Assembly: GCF_027484945.1 (NCBI RefSeq)
Contig: NZ_JAIXRZ010000026.1
Span: forward strand, 1 to 50,950
Direction of reading: 5' to 3'
DNA from: Flavobacterium sp.
GTDB taxonomy: Bacteria > Bacteroidota > Bacteroidia > Flavobacteriales > Flavobacteriaceae
Length of the DNA stretch: 50,950 nt
Shown here: positions 18,630 through 27,364 of the stretch, in pieces
How positions within the stretch are numbered: the first letter of the stretch is position 1
Layout: each line of letters opens with the position of its first letter
Notes under the pieces: model-generated
The model's input: the letters and a program-made list of their open reading frames with translations, nothing else
Database searches by the model: none
Told to the model about the DNA's origin: nothing
Program-made: the position numbers and the translations under genes

Positions 18630-19350
18630 GTTTTTCTAAATAGAGCGTCAAATCTTCAGGCGTACCCAAACCGTGCATCGCTTCAAAATCAATGTTGTAG
18701 ATTTTGATTTTTTGGCCTTCTGCAATACAATAATTATAGACCGGACAGGTGTAAAATTCGTTATTGACACGGTCGTTATTGGCAATCATATCAATGGCGC
18801 CATCCACAAAATAGCGTCCATTGGTAAAGAAATAAATCCCTACCGTTGCATATTCTGAAATGGCTTTTTTCTCTTTTACTTCGGTCACATTACCCTGAGC
18901 ATCGATTTTGGCAAAGGACCACTTCGGATTGCGTTCTGCATCTACAAACGTCAAAATACTGCCGTCTGCATTTTGCTCCAAACAATCGTTGATATACGCT
19001 TCTATCGAATGATCTACCAACTGATCAGAGTTGGCAATCAATAAGGGATAATCATTGTTAATGAATTTACGAGCAAACAAAACGGTACAAGCCGTTCCTT
19101 CAGTCAATTGATCCAATTCGATGAATTGAGCGTTGTAATTTTTTTCCAATGCAGCGACCAATTCCCGCTCTTGTTCCAAATGTTCTTTACGTCCGATTAA
19201 AATATAATTGGCATTGGGATAGTATAAATTCTCCATCACCCGCGCAATCATTGGCTTACCGTTTACATCGATAAAAGGTTTTGGTTTTTCATAACCGGCT
19301 TGAGCAAAACGACTGCCTTGACCAGCCATCGGAATTACAATATTAATCAT
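18622..19350 (-). CDS. Sugar-type nucleotidyltransferase (copy 1)
   Basis: 242 residues. A Rossmann-like nucleotidyltransferase with IVIPMAGQGSRFAQAGYEKPKPFIDVNGKPMI at the N-terminus, containing the G-x-G-S-R loop and the PKP lysine that bind NTP and sugar phosphate. IANSDQLVD (metal-binding D) and FYTCPVYNY follow. It should activate a phosphorylated sugar or other head group with an NTP; which one cannot be read from sequence. It overlaps the cupin gene by 4 nt (ATGA) and the WavE-like gene by 8 nt. Confidence 0.85.
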   Translation of the reverse strand: MINIVIPMAGQGSRFAQAGYEKPKPFIDVNGKPMIARVMENLYYPNANYILIGRKEHLEQERELVAALEKNYNAQFIELDQLTEGTACTVLFARKFINNDYPLLIANSDQLVDHSIEAYINDCLEQNADGSILTFVDAERNPKWSFAKIDAQGNVTEVKEKKAISEYATVGIYFFTNGRYFVDGAIDMIANNDRVNNEFYTCPVYNYCIAEGQKIKIYNIDFEAMHGLGTPEDLTLYLEKHV

Positions 19351-19679
19351 AATGAATCTACGTATTTATCATTGGAAGCACCGGGAACTTTTACCACTAT
19401 TGTAGTTGTGTCGGTGAGTGCTCTAAAATCAGTTGAAGTATTGGGTTCAATTTTGATAATCGCACCGGCGCCATATTTTTCACCACTCATTTCCACTTCT
19501 CCAGAAATGATTACGGTAAATTCCGTTGCGATTTTGTGATGGTGCGAAGCTTCGTATTCCCCCGCAGTATAGGATTTTACACCTACTTCTACATCATTGG
19601 TTTTGTATAATGAAGGTTCGAAGTTACCAATGAACCATCCTTTAAACATATCGGCTAAATCGTGTTTTTCAAGCGCCAT
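19347..19679 (-). CDS. Small cupin-domain protein
   Basis: 110 residues, one cupin fold. The metal-binding pattern is seen as ASHHHKIATEFTVIISGEVE (H-x-H and the E) and the second part as GAGAIIKIEPNTSTDF. Such small cupins act as isomerases, epimerases or metal-dependent sugar-modifying enzymes, or as regulators. Its place between two nucleotidyltransferases (1-nt TAATG overlap upstream, 4-nt overlap downstream) suggests it works on the same intermediate. Specific activity unknown. Confidence 0.75.
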   Translation of the reverse strand: MALEKHDLADMFKGWFIGNFEPSLYKTNDVEVGVKSYTAGEYEASHHHKIATEFTVIISGEVEMSGEKYGAGAIIKIEPNTSTDFRALTDTTTIVVKVPGASNDKYVDSL

Positions 19680-20404
19680 TATTTTTGTGCTTTTAAGTAT
19701 TCTTGTAAATTTTGTGGAGCATAAAACGAATGGTAATCCGTTTTGTTAATGCCAAAATTCACTACTTTTTGATTCTTTAAAATGTATTCATTAATCACGG
19801 ATGAGGTGAAAAAGTTCCCATTGATTTGTACATCGTCCAAAATACATTGGAACGCATTGGCAAAGAAATCCTGTGCTTTTGCAAAAAAGTAAAAACCGGC
19901 AATAGCGGCATTACTAATCGGATTTTTCTCAGCCGTTTGTACCACTTCACCATGTTCAATGCGGGCATACGACCAACGTGGATGTACCGAAGGAAAGGTA
20001 ACAATACCCACATCGGCTTTGCGTTCGTCGAAAGAAGAAAGAATCGCTTGAAAATTATGGTTGATGATTTGGTCGCCGTTCAATACTAAAATACGATCGT
20101 CATCCGAAAGGGAATCAATCGTCATTAAGATACTGCACAAGGCACCTTTGGTATCACTTTTCAATTTTACAATTTCGCTATTGGGTGCCAATAAACGAAT
20201 GGTATTGTCCAAGTGAAATTTTCGTACATCTTCATCTTTTAAAATAAAAACAGCCTGAAAAGGTTCGGTAATCGATTGGAATTGTTCAATCACTATTTGA
20301 ATCATGGGTTTGCCATCGATTTCAACCAAAGGTTTTGGATAGGAGAATCCGGCATTGGTGTACAATTCAGAACTACCGGCTAAAGGAATAATGATTTTAA
20401 GCAT
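19679..20404 (-). CDS. Nucleotidyltransferase-like protein with altered signature loop (copy 2)
   Basis: 241 residues from ATG 20404; the TTG two codons upstream is not needed. Fold and layout match copy 1: IIIPLAGSSELYTNAGFSYPKPLVEIDGKPMIQ, LVLNGDQIINHN and GFYFFAKAQDF. In the nucleotide-binding loop copy 1 has GQGSRF where this protein has GSSELY, so the arginine expected in the family is a glutamate. PKP and NGDQ are kept. It may use a different substrate or have lost activity. Overlaps the HAD gene by 8 nt (ATGCTTAA). Confidence 0.8.
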   Translation of the reverse strand: MLKIIIPLAGSSELYTNAGFSYPKPLVEIDGKPMIQIVIEQFQSITEPFQAVFILKDEDVRKFHLDNTIRLLAPNSEIVKLKSDTKGALCSILMTIDSLSDDDRILVLNGDQIINHNFQAILSSFDERKADVGIVTFPSVHPRWSYARIEHGEVVQTAEKNPISNAAIAGFYFFAKAQDFFANAFQCILDDVQINGNFFTSSVINEYILKNQKVVNFGINKTDYHSFYAPQNLQEYLKAQK

Positions 20405-21026
20405 GTTCAATTTCTTTAATACGGTTCATAATGGCGGTAAATTGTACGTCATCCACCGTCTCTACTTTGAATAAATGGGCTCCCGAAGCGATCGCTGCTT
20501 TGATTCCGTTTTCATTATCTTCTACAATCAAACATTCTTCGGGTTGGAGTCCCAAGCGTTGAATGGCTTTTTGGTAAATCTCCGGATCGGGTTTACCGTG
20601 AGTCACATCTTGATTAGAAATAAAGAAATCCAAATATTGGGTCAAGTTGGCTTTTTGCATCATGATTTCGATGGTGTTGCGCACCGAATTCGAACAAACG
20701 GCAATATGGTAGCCTTCTTCTTTTAGTTTGGATAACGTATATTGGTGATTAAAGGAAGGTTTGCATTTGGCATAGACCATTTCCATCGTATACACTTGCT
20801 TGAGGTCGTTGATGAACCCATGCAATTTACGGGGAAAACCACCTTCCAAACTTAACATCTCCAATTTTTTCTTGGTCGGAAGTCCGTCAAAAGTGACCAA
20901 ATGATCGTAGCGACTAATTTCGGTTCCAAATAAGCGCAAGGCTTTGTTTAAGGCTTCATAATGCCAATCTTTAGCATCGATGAGTACGCCATCCATATCA
21001 AACAATACGGCTTTGATTTTTGTCAT
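20397..21026 (-). CDS. HAD-superfamily phosphatase (beta-phosphoglucomutase-like)
   Basis: 209 residues. All four HAD motifs are visible: FDMDGVL (nucleophile and acid aspartates near residue 10), AVCSNSV (motif II Ser), the GKPDP lysine and EDNENGIKAA acidic motif IV. The helical cap after motif I puts it with the PGMB/phosphatase subfamily. It could dephosphorylate or isomerise the phosphorylated intermediate handled by its neighbours. It overlaps the WavE-like gene by 29 nt and the nucleotidyltransferase by 8 nt. Substrate unknown. Confidence 0.88.
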   Translation of the reverse strand: MTKIKAVLFDMDGVLIDAKDWHYEALNKALRLFGTEISRYDHLVTFDGLPTKKKLEMLSLEGGFPRKLHGFINDLKQVYTMEMVYAKCKPSFNHQYTLSKLKEEGYHIAVCSNSVRNTIEIMMQKANLTQYLDFFISNQDVTHGKPDPEIYQKAIQRLGLQPEECLIVEDNENGIKAAIASGAHLFKVETVDDVQFTAIMNRIKEIEHA

Positions 21027-21888
21027 TTGCCAATTTTTTAATTTTTACAAAAATAGGATATATTTTGCAATAGTATATTGCTTTTAGTATGCTAAAATAT
21101 TTTGATTTAATCAATTCATTTTCAGTGTATATAGAGTCTGCGTGCCAACCGCTAATAATGCGCTTTGGAATTGTAATTCCTAATTGATTTGGATTGTGAA
21201 TTTTGAAATTTTCGATAAATATTTTTTCAGAAAGGTGCGTAAATTCCGAGTTACTTTTTAAACGTGAATTATGATAATCGGTTAATAATCCTTCGCGAAT
21301 CAGCAAAGACATGAGTAGATATTGTTCCGGAAAAATGGGAGCATTACCATTAATATTATTGAGTATAGAAGTTTCAGCACGTTCTGCGCTGAAGAATTTT
21401 TGTACAGCTTTAGTTTTCCCAAAAAGGAAAATATCTGATGGATGAAATAATAGTCCGATACCATGTTTGACAAACTGTTTATATGGATTTCTTGAAAAAT
21501 AATTAAGTAATACAATTTTAGATTCAAACAAAACTGCTTTGTCATCGAATTGAAATCCGCATAAATAACTACTAGTAAATACAATATCAGTTCGTGTTTT
21601 AACGGCATAAGGAGTTTTAACTTTTTCTAAACCATGTTGAGAAGAAACTATAAGGCGGTTTACATTACATTGTTCAGAATATACAGTATTTAATACTTCC
21701 GGTGCTTGCTGTTTAACCAATAAATCATAATCAAGTTCATTTGTATTTTCGGTGTCCCATGTGGATAGAATAATAGTTGCACCCTTATAGTGTTTTCGGA
21801 TGCTCTTCAATACCAAAAGTGTATTAAATGATTCCTCATGAACTATGGGACCCTGCACAACAAATGAAATATCTTGAGGATGGATCAT
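20998..21888 (-). CDS. WavE-family lipopolysaccharide synthesis protein (copy 2)
   Basis: 296 residues from ATG 21888 (MIHPQDISFVVQGPIVHEES), whose A-T-G overlaps the stop of the upstream gene as TAATG. Same family as copy 1: VVQGPI, GATIILSTWDTENTNELDYDLLV, VNRLIVSSQHGLEKVKTPYAVKTRTD and an IFIENF region. The two copies are clearly divergent, so different acceptor or donor specificities are likely. Probable cytoplasmic-face glycosyltransferase. Its end overlaps the HAD gene by 29 nt. Confidence 0.78.
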   Translation of the reverse strand: MIHPQDISFVVQGPIVHEESFNTLLVLKSIRKHYKGATIILSTWDTENTNELDYDLLVKQQAPEVLNTVYSEQCNVNRLIVSSQHGLEKVKTPYAVKTRTDIVFTSSYLCGFQFDDKAVLFESKIVLLNYFSRNPYKQFVKHGIGLLFHPSDIFLFGKTKAVQKFFSAERAETSILNNINGNAPIFPEQYLLMSLLIREGLLTDYHNSRLKSNSEFTHLSEKIFIENFKIHNPNQLGITIPKRIISGWHADSIYTENELIKSKYFSILKAIYYCKIYPIFVKIKKLANDKNQSRIV

Positions 21889-22520
21889 TAGCTTTCTTGA
21901 AAAAAGAGTGTAGCGACCTCTGGTAAATCGGTACACAAAATGATATTGGGAAGTCTATGTAAGTTTTCCGATTTTAGTAAATTCCAAAGTGTTTCAGGAT
22001 CTCTTTTGTGTAATTCGGGCGATACTAGAGCTACTTTTTTGTCATCGTCTATAAATTTGCGAATCAACGTGTTATCATACCATAAGCTTTCAAATGCATC
22101 TAACCAAATACCATTACACTCTGCGTATTTGCTAACCGCGGTTTCGTATTCGCTGCGACGGGAATAGTAGATAAACCCGTGGCGATCGTAGTGCAATAAA
22201 TCCGGAACCGACATGTCAAAAACAAAATAATTGGTGATGTGGTGCGCCTGTAATAATTCCATCAACGGTGCTTGCAAACCATCCGCTTTAATATTTAAAG
22301 CTAAAGTTCCCGTGCAGTTAAACTGATTGTAAATTTCAAAAAAAGTTCGAGCAAGTATACTGTTTTCATCGGCTATATCGTGAGCAATCACTAATTCACC
22401 TTTATAGTCACGAATATCAGTTTCGGTTCCTATATTTTTTGAAAATGAACGAATAAATGCAGCTTCGGTATTTTTTTCTTGTGGATCAATCCAATAACCC
22501 CGGTGACTTATGATCTCCAT
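21888..22520 (-). CDS. GDPD/PI-PLC-superfamily phosphodiesterase-like protein
   Basis: 210 residues, no signal peptide, so cytoplasmic. The glycerophosphodiesterase signature is present: ISHRGYW (H, R), NTEAAFIRSF, GTETDIRDYKGELVIAHD (E, D and the second catalytic H). The usual E-x-K pair later in the barrel reads N-I-K here (LALNIKADG), keeping the lysine. First gene of an eight-gene operon with its own promoter. It could trim or transfer a glycerophosphoryl-type group. Activity inferred from family only. Confidence 0.8.
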   Translation of the reverse strand: MEIISHRGYWIDPQEKNTEAAFIRSFSKNIGTETDIRDYKGELVIAHDIADENSILARTFFEIYNQFNCTGTLALNIKADGLQAPLMELLQAHHITNYFVFDMSVPDLLHYDRHGFIYYSRRSEYETAVSKYAECNGIWLDAFESLWYDNTLIRKFIDDDKKVALVSPELHKRDPETLWNLLKSENLHRLPNIILCTDLPEVATLFFQES

Positions 22521-22536
22521 GATTTTTAATTTTTGA

Positions 22537-22566
22537 CAAAGATAAAAAGCTATTCTTAGCTCGCAA
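22537..22566 (-). promoter_or_regulatory. Promoter of the WavE/nucleotidyltransferase operon
   Basis: On the minus strand TTG (22564-22566), a 19-nt spacer and TATCTTTG (22537-22544), a full Bacteroidota promoter ending 16 nt before ATG 22520. No other clear promoter is seen inside the operon down to tsaC. Confidence 0.75.
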
Positions 22567-22794
22567 GATTACAGCTAGTCATCTACATGTAAATTTACTT
22601 TATTTAATAAGTATTTTATGATCAAAAAGAAGTTTAATTTTCATTAAAATGATATCTTTTATTTTAAGCTTGATTTATTTTTAGGTAAAAATTTCTGAGA
22701 TTTTTCCTTGACTTTTTTTAAAATGTTAATAGTCAATCAATAAGATTTTCTTATTTATTTATAGTGTTACAATTTAAACTTCTCCTTCGATTTA

Positions 22795-22802
22795 TATCTT
22801 TG
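22795..22802 (+). promoter_or_regulatory. -7 element before the GT4 gene
   Basis: TATCTTTG (TAnnTTTG), 13 nt before ATG 22816. The region between this and the divergent operon promoter (22567-22790) is AT-rich; I see no gene in it. Confidence 0.55.
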
Positions 22803-22815
22803 TAAAAACAAATTC

Positions 22816-23970
22816 ATGAAACTGCTTTACTTTTACCCCGAATTTCCACTTCAAGCCTCGCAAGGAAATTCTATTCGGGTAATAGCTTTGTTGGATTATT
22901 TTAAATCACGTGGTCATCAAGTCGATTTCGTGTGTGAAGCCCCAGAAAATAAGCAAGGAGAAATGCTTGAAGAGTTGAAAAAAAGCGATTTAGTTTCTAA
23001 TTGTTACTTTCTTCGTAATTATCAGAAAAAAAAGCATAAACTCGGTTACTTATTTCAGATTTCAATTCCTAATTTACTTCATGGGCGTATGCGCCAGTTT
23101 TACCGAGTTAAACCCGGTCAACAAAAAGATTTTAATAGAATTCTACAAGATAAGCATTACGATTTAATTTTGATTTCGTATGCCTGTTGGTCGGGTTTAA
23201 TAGAAGATAATCCGTTTACAGGAAAAGCTCAGTTATGGTTAGATACACATGATTTTCTCACGGCACAATTTCAATCTACACGTAGGTTTGATTTAGGGAA
23301 GTCGATGGAAACAGAAATAAAATTATTAGGTTTATTTGATAAAATACTCGTAATTTCTCCAGAAGAGCAGTATGTCTTTTCACAATTTATAAAAAAACCA
23401 ATCGAGGTGGTCACCCATTCTATTCCCAATGCTTCTAAATATATTTCGGAGTCAATTGACTATGATTTTATTTTTGTAGGTAGTGATAATCAACATAATA
23501 TCCAATCGATACAATGGTTTTTCAACCATGTTTATCCTTTACTGCCAAAAACTGCTCGTTTCATAATCATTGGAAAAATAACTGATTTTGTTGCAGAATA
23601 TCCCAATGTAACCAAAGTTCGTTTTGCACCATCGTTACAAGTTTATTATCAAAAAGCTAAAATAGCTCTTTGTCCTATGGTTTCTGGTACTGGACTTAAA
23701 ATTAAGGTGGTAGAGGCGCTTTCCTATGGATTGCCTGTCGTTTGTCAACCCCGAAGTATAGATGGATTATGGAATAAAAGTGAAAACGGTTGTTTGGTTG
23801 CCAATGAACCAGAGTTATTTGCTTCTCATTGCATACAACTTTTGAATGATGAGCCATTATATAATTACCATTGTGAACAGAGTCGTACCTATTTCAAAAA
23901 TCACCACGATACACAAAAGATATATCAAGAATTAGACCGTATATTTGAGAACTATGAGAAAGAAACATAA
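22816..23970 (+). CDS. Family 4-type glycosyltransferase
   Basis: 384 residues, GT-B fold. The N-terminal half has YFYPEFPLQASQGNSIRVIALL and DFVCEAPE. The C-terminal donor domain has FIFVGSDNQHNIQSIQWF, KVRFAPSLQVYYQKAKIALCP and SGTGLKIKVVEALSYGLPVV, the E-x7-E-like glycine-rich site of GT4 enzymes. It should transfer a sugar from a nucleotide donor to a surface glycan precursor at the inner membrane. The next gene overlaps its 3' end by 17 nt, so the two are coupled. Confidence 0.85.
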   Translation: MKLLYFYPEFPLQASQGNSIRVIALLDYFKSRGHQVDFVCEAPENKQGEMLEELKKSDLVSNCYFLRNYQKKKHKLGYLFQISIPNLLHGRMRQFYRVKPGQQKDFNRILQDKHYDLILISYACWSGLIEDNPFTGKAQLWLDTHDFLTAQFQSTRRFDLGKSMETEIKLLGLFDKILVISPEEQYVFSQFIKKPIEVVTHSIPNASKYISESIDYDFIFVGSDNQHNIQSIQWFFNHVYPLLPKTARFIIIGKITDFVAEYPNVTKVRFAPSLQVYYQKAKIALCPMVSGTGLKIKVVEALSYGLPVVCQPRSIDGLWNKSENGCLVANEPELFASHCIQLLNDEPLYNYHCEQSRTYFKNHHDTQKIYQELDRIFENYEKET

Positions 23971-24910
23971 TCGTCTTATCACAGAAATTATTAAGTTATG
24001 GTTGCGTCTTGTAAATAAGTCGCGCTATTTTGAATACAAGTTCCAATTAAAAGAACAAGGTGTAAAAATGCGCCATACGGAGTTCTTAGAGGGAGAATTA
24101 ACACGTATTCGTAAAGCAATTGTTCAAAAAAAAACATTAACTTTCAAACACTCAGGGCATATGGGAGATTTGATTTATGCCTTACCTGTAATCAAAGCTC
24201 TTGCTCAAAATGCTCAATGTGAACTCTACATACAATTAGATCAGCGTATTGGACGTAATTACCATAAACATCCGAATGGTAATATTATGATTAATCAACG
24301 TGGGTTTTTAATGCTGAAACCCCTCTTAGAGCATCAATCATATCTTTCAAAGGTAGCTATTTATCAAGGAGAATCATTGGATATAGATTTGGATTTATTC
24401 CGTAAAATGCCATTTGCACTTGATTTTCATTCCGTTCGCTGGTACTATCATATCACTGGAGTTTTTCCTTCAATGGAGGAGCCCAGTATTGAAGTCGAAC
24501 CGCTTCCTCAATTTGCAGATAAAATAGTTGTGGTTCGCACTTTTAGGGGGCGAATGCCAAAAATTAATTATCATTTTCTTACTCAATATAATAATGTTGT
24601 TTTTTTGGGAACAAAACCTGAGTTTGATGATTTTGTATTGGAAGTACCAAATGCGACTTTCCATAATGTTTCCGATTTTAAAGAACTTGCTGGTGCAATT
24701 AAAGGGTGTAAATTATATATTTCCAATCAAACCTTTGCCTTTGCTTTAGCTGAAGGTCTAAAAGTTAAACGAATTTTAGAAGGAAATCCCTATACTCCTT
24801 TTGTTTTTCCTGTAGGAGGAATTGGTACGGAAGTCTTCTTTCAACATGATTTTGAAGCCAAAGTTGCTGAATGGATTACATCAGAGGCTGATCTTTTGCC
24901 GGTGACGTAA
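23954..24910 (+). CDS. GT9-like glycosyltransferase-related protein
   Basis: 318 residues from ATG 23954. The centre begins TFKHSGHMGDLIYALPVIKAL, resembling the GD-[VL]-L-x-[AT]-LP-[VA]-I motif of ADP-heptose:LPS heptosyltransferases. The C-terminal half has ELAGAIKGCKLYISNQTFAFALAEGLKVKRILE, resembling the donor-binding SNDTG-type region, although the usual D/G residues are replaced by QTF. So a GT-B fold relative of GT9 whose donor may differ. Its 3' end overlaps the convergent GT2 gene by 30 nt. Confidence 0.6.
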   Translation: MRKKHNRLITEIIKLWLRLVNKSRYFEYKFQLKEQGVKMRHTEFLEGELTRIRKAIVQKKTLTFKHSGHMGDLIYALPVIKALAQNAQCELYIQLDQRIGRNYHKHPNGNIMINQRGFLMLKPLLEHQSYLSKVAIYQGESLDIDLDLFRKMPFALDFHSVRWYYHITGVFPSMEEPSIEVEPLPQFADKIVVVRTFRGRMPKINYHFLTQYNNVVFLGTKPEFDDFVLEVPNATFHNVSDFKELAGAIKGCKLYISNQTFAFALAEGLKVKRILEGNPYTPFVFPVGGIGTEVFFQHDFEAKVAEWITSEADLLPVT

Positions 24911-25804
24911 TGATGAAGATAACGGTGCTCCTGCCCACAATGTTTTGAATAGATACCCGTATTTGGGTTTGATGAGTAAGCTTAAACTATAATTTAAGCG
25001 CAAATAGTTTAATAAAAATACAAAGGGTAAATAACCGTAGTGTTTTCGGATGATGTAAAGTAAAGAAATTTTCAATTCGGTTTTAATCAAAATACTACTG
25101 GGGGTACTAGCGCCATGATGATGAACGTAGTGTGCCTCTGGAACTAACCAACATGATTTGCCCAAGCTCTTTTCGATGCGTTTACATAAATCGGTTTCTT
25201 CATAGTATAAAAACAAATTAGTATCAAATCCACCTACAGCATTAAAATCAGCACATCGAATGAACATAAAACTACCCTGCACATAATTTACAGCTATTGG
25301 CTCGAAATATTCTTTTTTTCGATTCGGATATTTTTTGGAATTGATTAGCTCTAAAAATTGTCTTCCCAATAGTTCTTTAGTTACCGATGCAAAATGATCA
25401 AAAGCAACCGTGCGCGCGCCATTTTCTTTAAAGGATTGTCCGCCAACTACAGCAACCTCTGGCCGGTTATCAAGGAATTTTTTAAAAATACCCAAACAAT
25501 CGTTTAGAAAGAAAGTATCGCTATTGACAAAGGCAACATAGTGTGCATTAACCTGCTGGTAGCCAAGCATATTTCCCATACCAAAGCCCGTATTGATAGC
25601 ACTGCGAATAAGTTGTATATCCGAATAAATATGTTGGTCACAATAGGCTTTTAATTGCAAATAATCTTCCTTTTCTGATCCATTGTCAACAATGATAAGT
25701 TGAATTGAAAGTTGTTGTGGTGTGAACTTTAATAGGGTGTCAATACACTTGCTGGTCATTACTCCAGAATTGTAATGCACAATGATAACGGCAATGTCTT
25801 TCAT
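24881..25804 (-). CDS. Family 2 glycosyltransferase, rhamnosyltransferase (WbbL)-like
   Basis: 307 residues. GT-A fold: IIVHYNSGVMTSKCIDTLL, LIIVDNGSEKED, SAINTGFGMGNMLGYQ and the DxD-type VNSDTFFLND. Then VNYVQGSFMFIRCADFNAVGGFDTNLFLYYEETDLCKR, where the E-E-T-D is typical of the rhamnosyltransferase-like subfamily. A hydrophobic C-terminus suggests membrane association. It lies 2 nt after the upstream GT2 gene, forming a two-gene operon; the end is tail-to-tail overlapping with the GT9-like gene. Confidence 0.88.
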   Translation of the reverse strand: MKDIAVIIVHYNSGVMTSKCIDTLLKFTPQQLSIQLIIVDNGSEKEDYLQLKAYCDQHIYSDIQLIRSAINTGFGMGNMLGYQQVNAHYVAFVNSDTFFLNDCLGIFKKFLDNRPEVAVVGGQSFKENGARTVAFDHFASVTKELLGRQFLELINSKKYPNRKKEYFEPIAVNYVQGSFMFIRCADFNAVGGFDTNLFLYYEETDLCKRIEKSLGKSCWLVPEAHYVHHHGASTPSSILIKTELKISLLYIIRKHYGYLPFVFLLNYLRLNYSLSLLIKPKYGYLFKTLWAGAPLSSSLRHRQKISL

Positions 25805-25806
25805 TA

Positions 25807-26577
25807 TTATTCAATTTTTCGGTACATCATCCACAATTGTAAATAACGTTTAAATACGGAAAAGGAGTGTACATAGGCCAATATAAATCCTTCTTTTCCA
25901 TCTAAAATCCCTAAGCGAAATAAATATTGCCAGAAAAAGCGGTAGAGGGGACGAATAAAAAAATGATAGCCGTTTGGTCGCTTCTTTTTTTGATACAAAT
26001 TTAAAGCTTGTAGTTTACTATAAAGGTTGAGTTTGTCGTTATAATTATCGAAACTCTTATAACTATAATGGTTCAACCGATTTTTAAGTACGCCCACTTG
26101 ACCGTCACTTTTGACTTCTTCGTGTACTAAATTTCCGTTGTAAGAACCATAGTTTTTGTTGAATAACCGAATGGCTTTGTCGTTTTGCCAACCTCCAAAA
26201 CGGATGCGCTTACCCATAAAGTGAAATGTCCTTTTTATGAAAAAAGCCGTTTTATTTCCAGGATTAGCTACGGTAGTTTTTATTTCTTCTTCCAATTCGG
26301 CTGAAATGATTTCGTCCAAATCAAAAAACAAAATCCAATCATGAGTTGCCTGCTCAATCGCGTAATTCCGTTGCTCTGAAAAATTTGTAAATGAACGGGT
26401 GATTACTTTTACCCCCAAAGATTGCGCAATTGCAACTGTTTGGTCTGTACTTTCAGAATCTACAAAAATTATCTCATCTGCAAATGATAAGCTCGCTACG
26501 TATCGTTCAACATTAGCCTCTTCATTGAAAGTAATGGCCAATGCGGTGATTTTAGACGAACTTGAATTTTCAGACAT
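25807..26577 (-). CDS. Family 2 glycosyltransferase, WaaE-like (copy 1)
   Basis: 256 residues from ATG 26577. GT-A motifs ALAITFNEEANVERYVASL, IIFVDSESTDQT, FSEQRNYAIEQATHDWILFFDLDEII (DxDE), then VHEEVK and a basic, aromatic C-terminus near FWQYLFRLGILDGKEGF. This is the WaaE/KdtX type, which in enterobacteria adds glucose to the LPS inner-core heptose. A close relative lies at 27616-28353. The precise sugar is unknown. Confidence 0.88.
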   Translation of the reverse strand: MSENSSSSKITALAITFNEEANVERYVASLSFADEIIFVDSESTDQTVAIAQSLGVKVITRSFTNFSEQRNYAIEQATHDWILFFDLDEIISAELEEEIKTTVANPGNKTAFFIKRTFHFMGKRIRFGGWQNDKAIRLFNKNYGSYNGNLVHEEVKSDGQVGVLKNRLNHYSYKSFDNYNDKLNLYSKLQALNLYQKKKRPNGYHFFIRPLYRFFWQYLFRLGILDGKEGFILAYVHSFSVFKRYLQLWMMYRKIE

Positions 26578-26598
26578 AGAATTGATATGAATCTGCAA

Positions 26599-26626
26599 CA
26601 AATATACTATTTTTACTCAATTCCAA
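26599..26626 (-). promoter_or_regulatory. Promoter of the GT2 pair
   Basis: On the minus strand TTG (26624-26626), a 17-nt spacer and TATATTTG (26599-26606), 21 nt before ATG 26577. The position supports the short start. Confidence 0.65.
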
Positions 26627-26644
26627 TTTCAAATTTCACTTACC

Positions 26645-27364
26645 GTGGCGCGACTTCCCATTTTGATGTACCATAATGTTACTGCTGATCCTCGACTAAG
26701 TAAAGGTTTAACCATTGCTGCTTCACGTTTTGAAGAACATTTAAAGTTTTTACAGTCAAAAGGTTATCAATCGTATTTTTTATCCGAATTAGAAGGGAAA
26801 TCAAGTGTAAATGGGTGTGCTGTTTTGATTACGTTTGATGATGCCACTGTTAATCAATTGGAATTTGCGGTTCCTTTATTAAAAAAATATGGCTTTAAAG
26901 CGGTGTTTTTTGTACCGTTTGCCTACCTCGGAAAGACCGATGCGTGGAATACTGAAAGACCGAATCAGGGAGAACCCATTATGACCGCGGAACAATTACG
27001 CACTTTGGATCGGGAAGTCATAGAATTAGCGCATCATTCCTTCAGTCATCAACCGTTTGCTCAATTCAATGAAAATGAAATTGCGTACGATTTTGAATCG
27101 GCTTTTGCTGTAATTGAAAAAGAACAACTAAATGTTTATCCTGCATTAGCCTATCCTTATGGGAGTTACCCTAAAAAAGACCCTTCTCGAAAACATTTTT
27201 TCAAAATAATAAGTCAACATGGTATGCGTTTTGCTTTTCGCATCGGAAATAAAGTAAGTGCCTTTCCTTTCACCAATCCTTTTGAAATTAAACGAATCGA
27301 TATTAAAGGGGAAGATAGCTTGTGGAAGTTTAAATGGAAATTGCGATTTGGGAAGGTTTTTTAG
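26645..27364 (+). CDS. Polysaccharide deacetylase (NodB-type)
   Basis: 239 residues from GTG 26645 (MARLPILMYHNVTADPR). Carbohydrate esterase 4 motifs: LITFDDATVN (motif 1; the usual TFDDG has Ala for Gly), LAHHSFSHQ (H-S-x-x-H metal ligands), then YPYGSY (motif 3-like). No signal peptide, so probably cytoplasmic-face or bound to a membrane intermediate. It would remove N- or O-acetyl groups from a glycan. A 7-mer repeat begins inside its stop codon. An ATG at 26666 would remove the LPIL strand and is less likely. Confidence 0.85.
   Translation: MARLPILMYHNVTADPRLSKGLTIAASRFEEHLKFLQSKGYQSYFLSELEGKSSVNGCAVLITFDDATVNQLEFAVPLLKKYGFKAVFFVPFAYLGKTDAWNTERPNQGEPIMTAEQLRTLDREVIELAHHSFSHQPFAQFNENEIAYDFESAFAVIEKEQLNVYPALAYPYGSYPKKDPSRKHFFKIISQHGMRFAFRIGNKVSAFPFTNPFEIKRIDIKGEDSLWKFKWKLRFGKVF

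Noticed and set aside
22567..22790. Possible small gene or RNA between the divergent glycan promoters
   Set aside because: Only AT-rich sequence with stop codons in all frames; no strong hairpin was seen.
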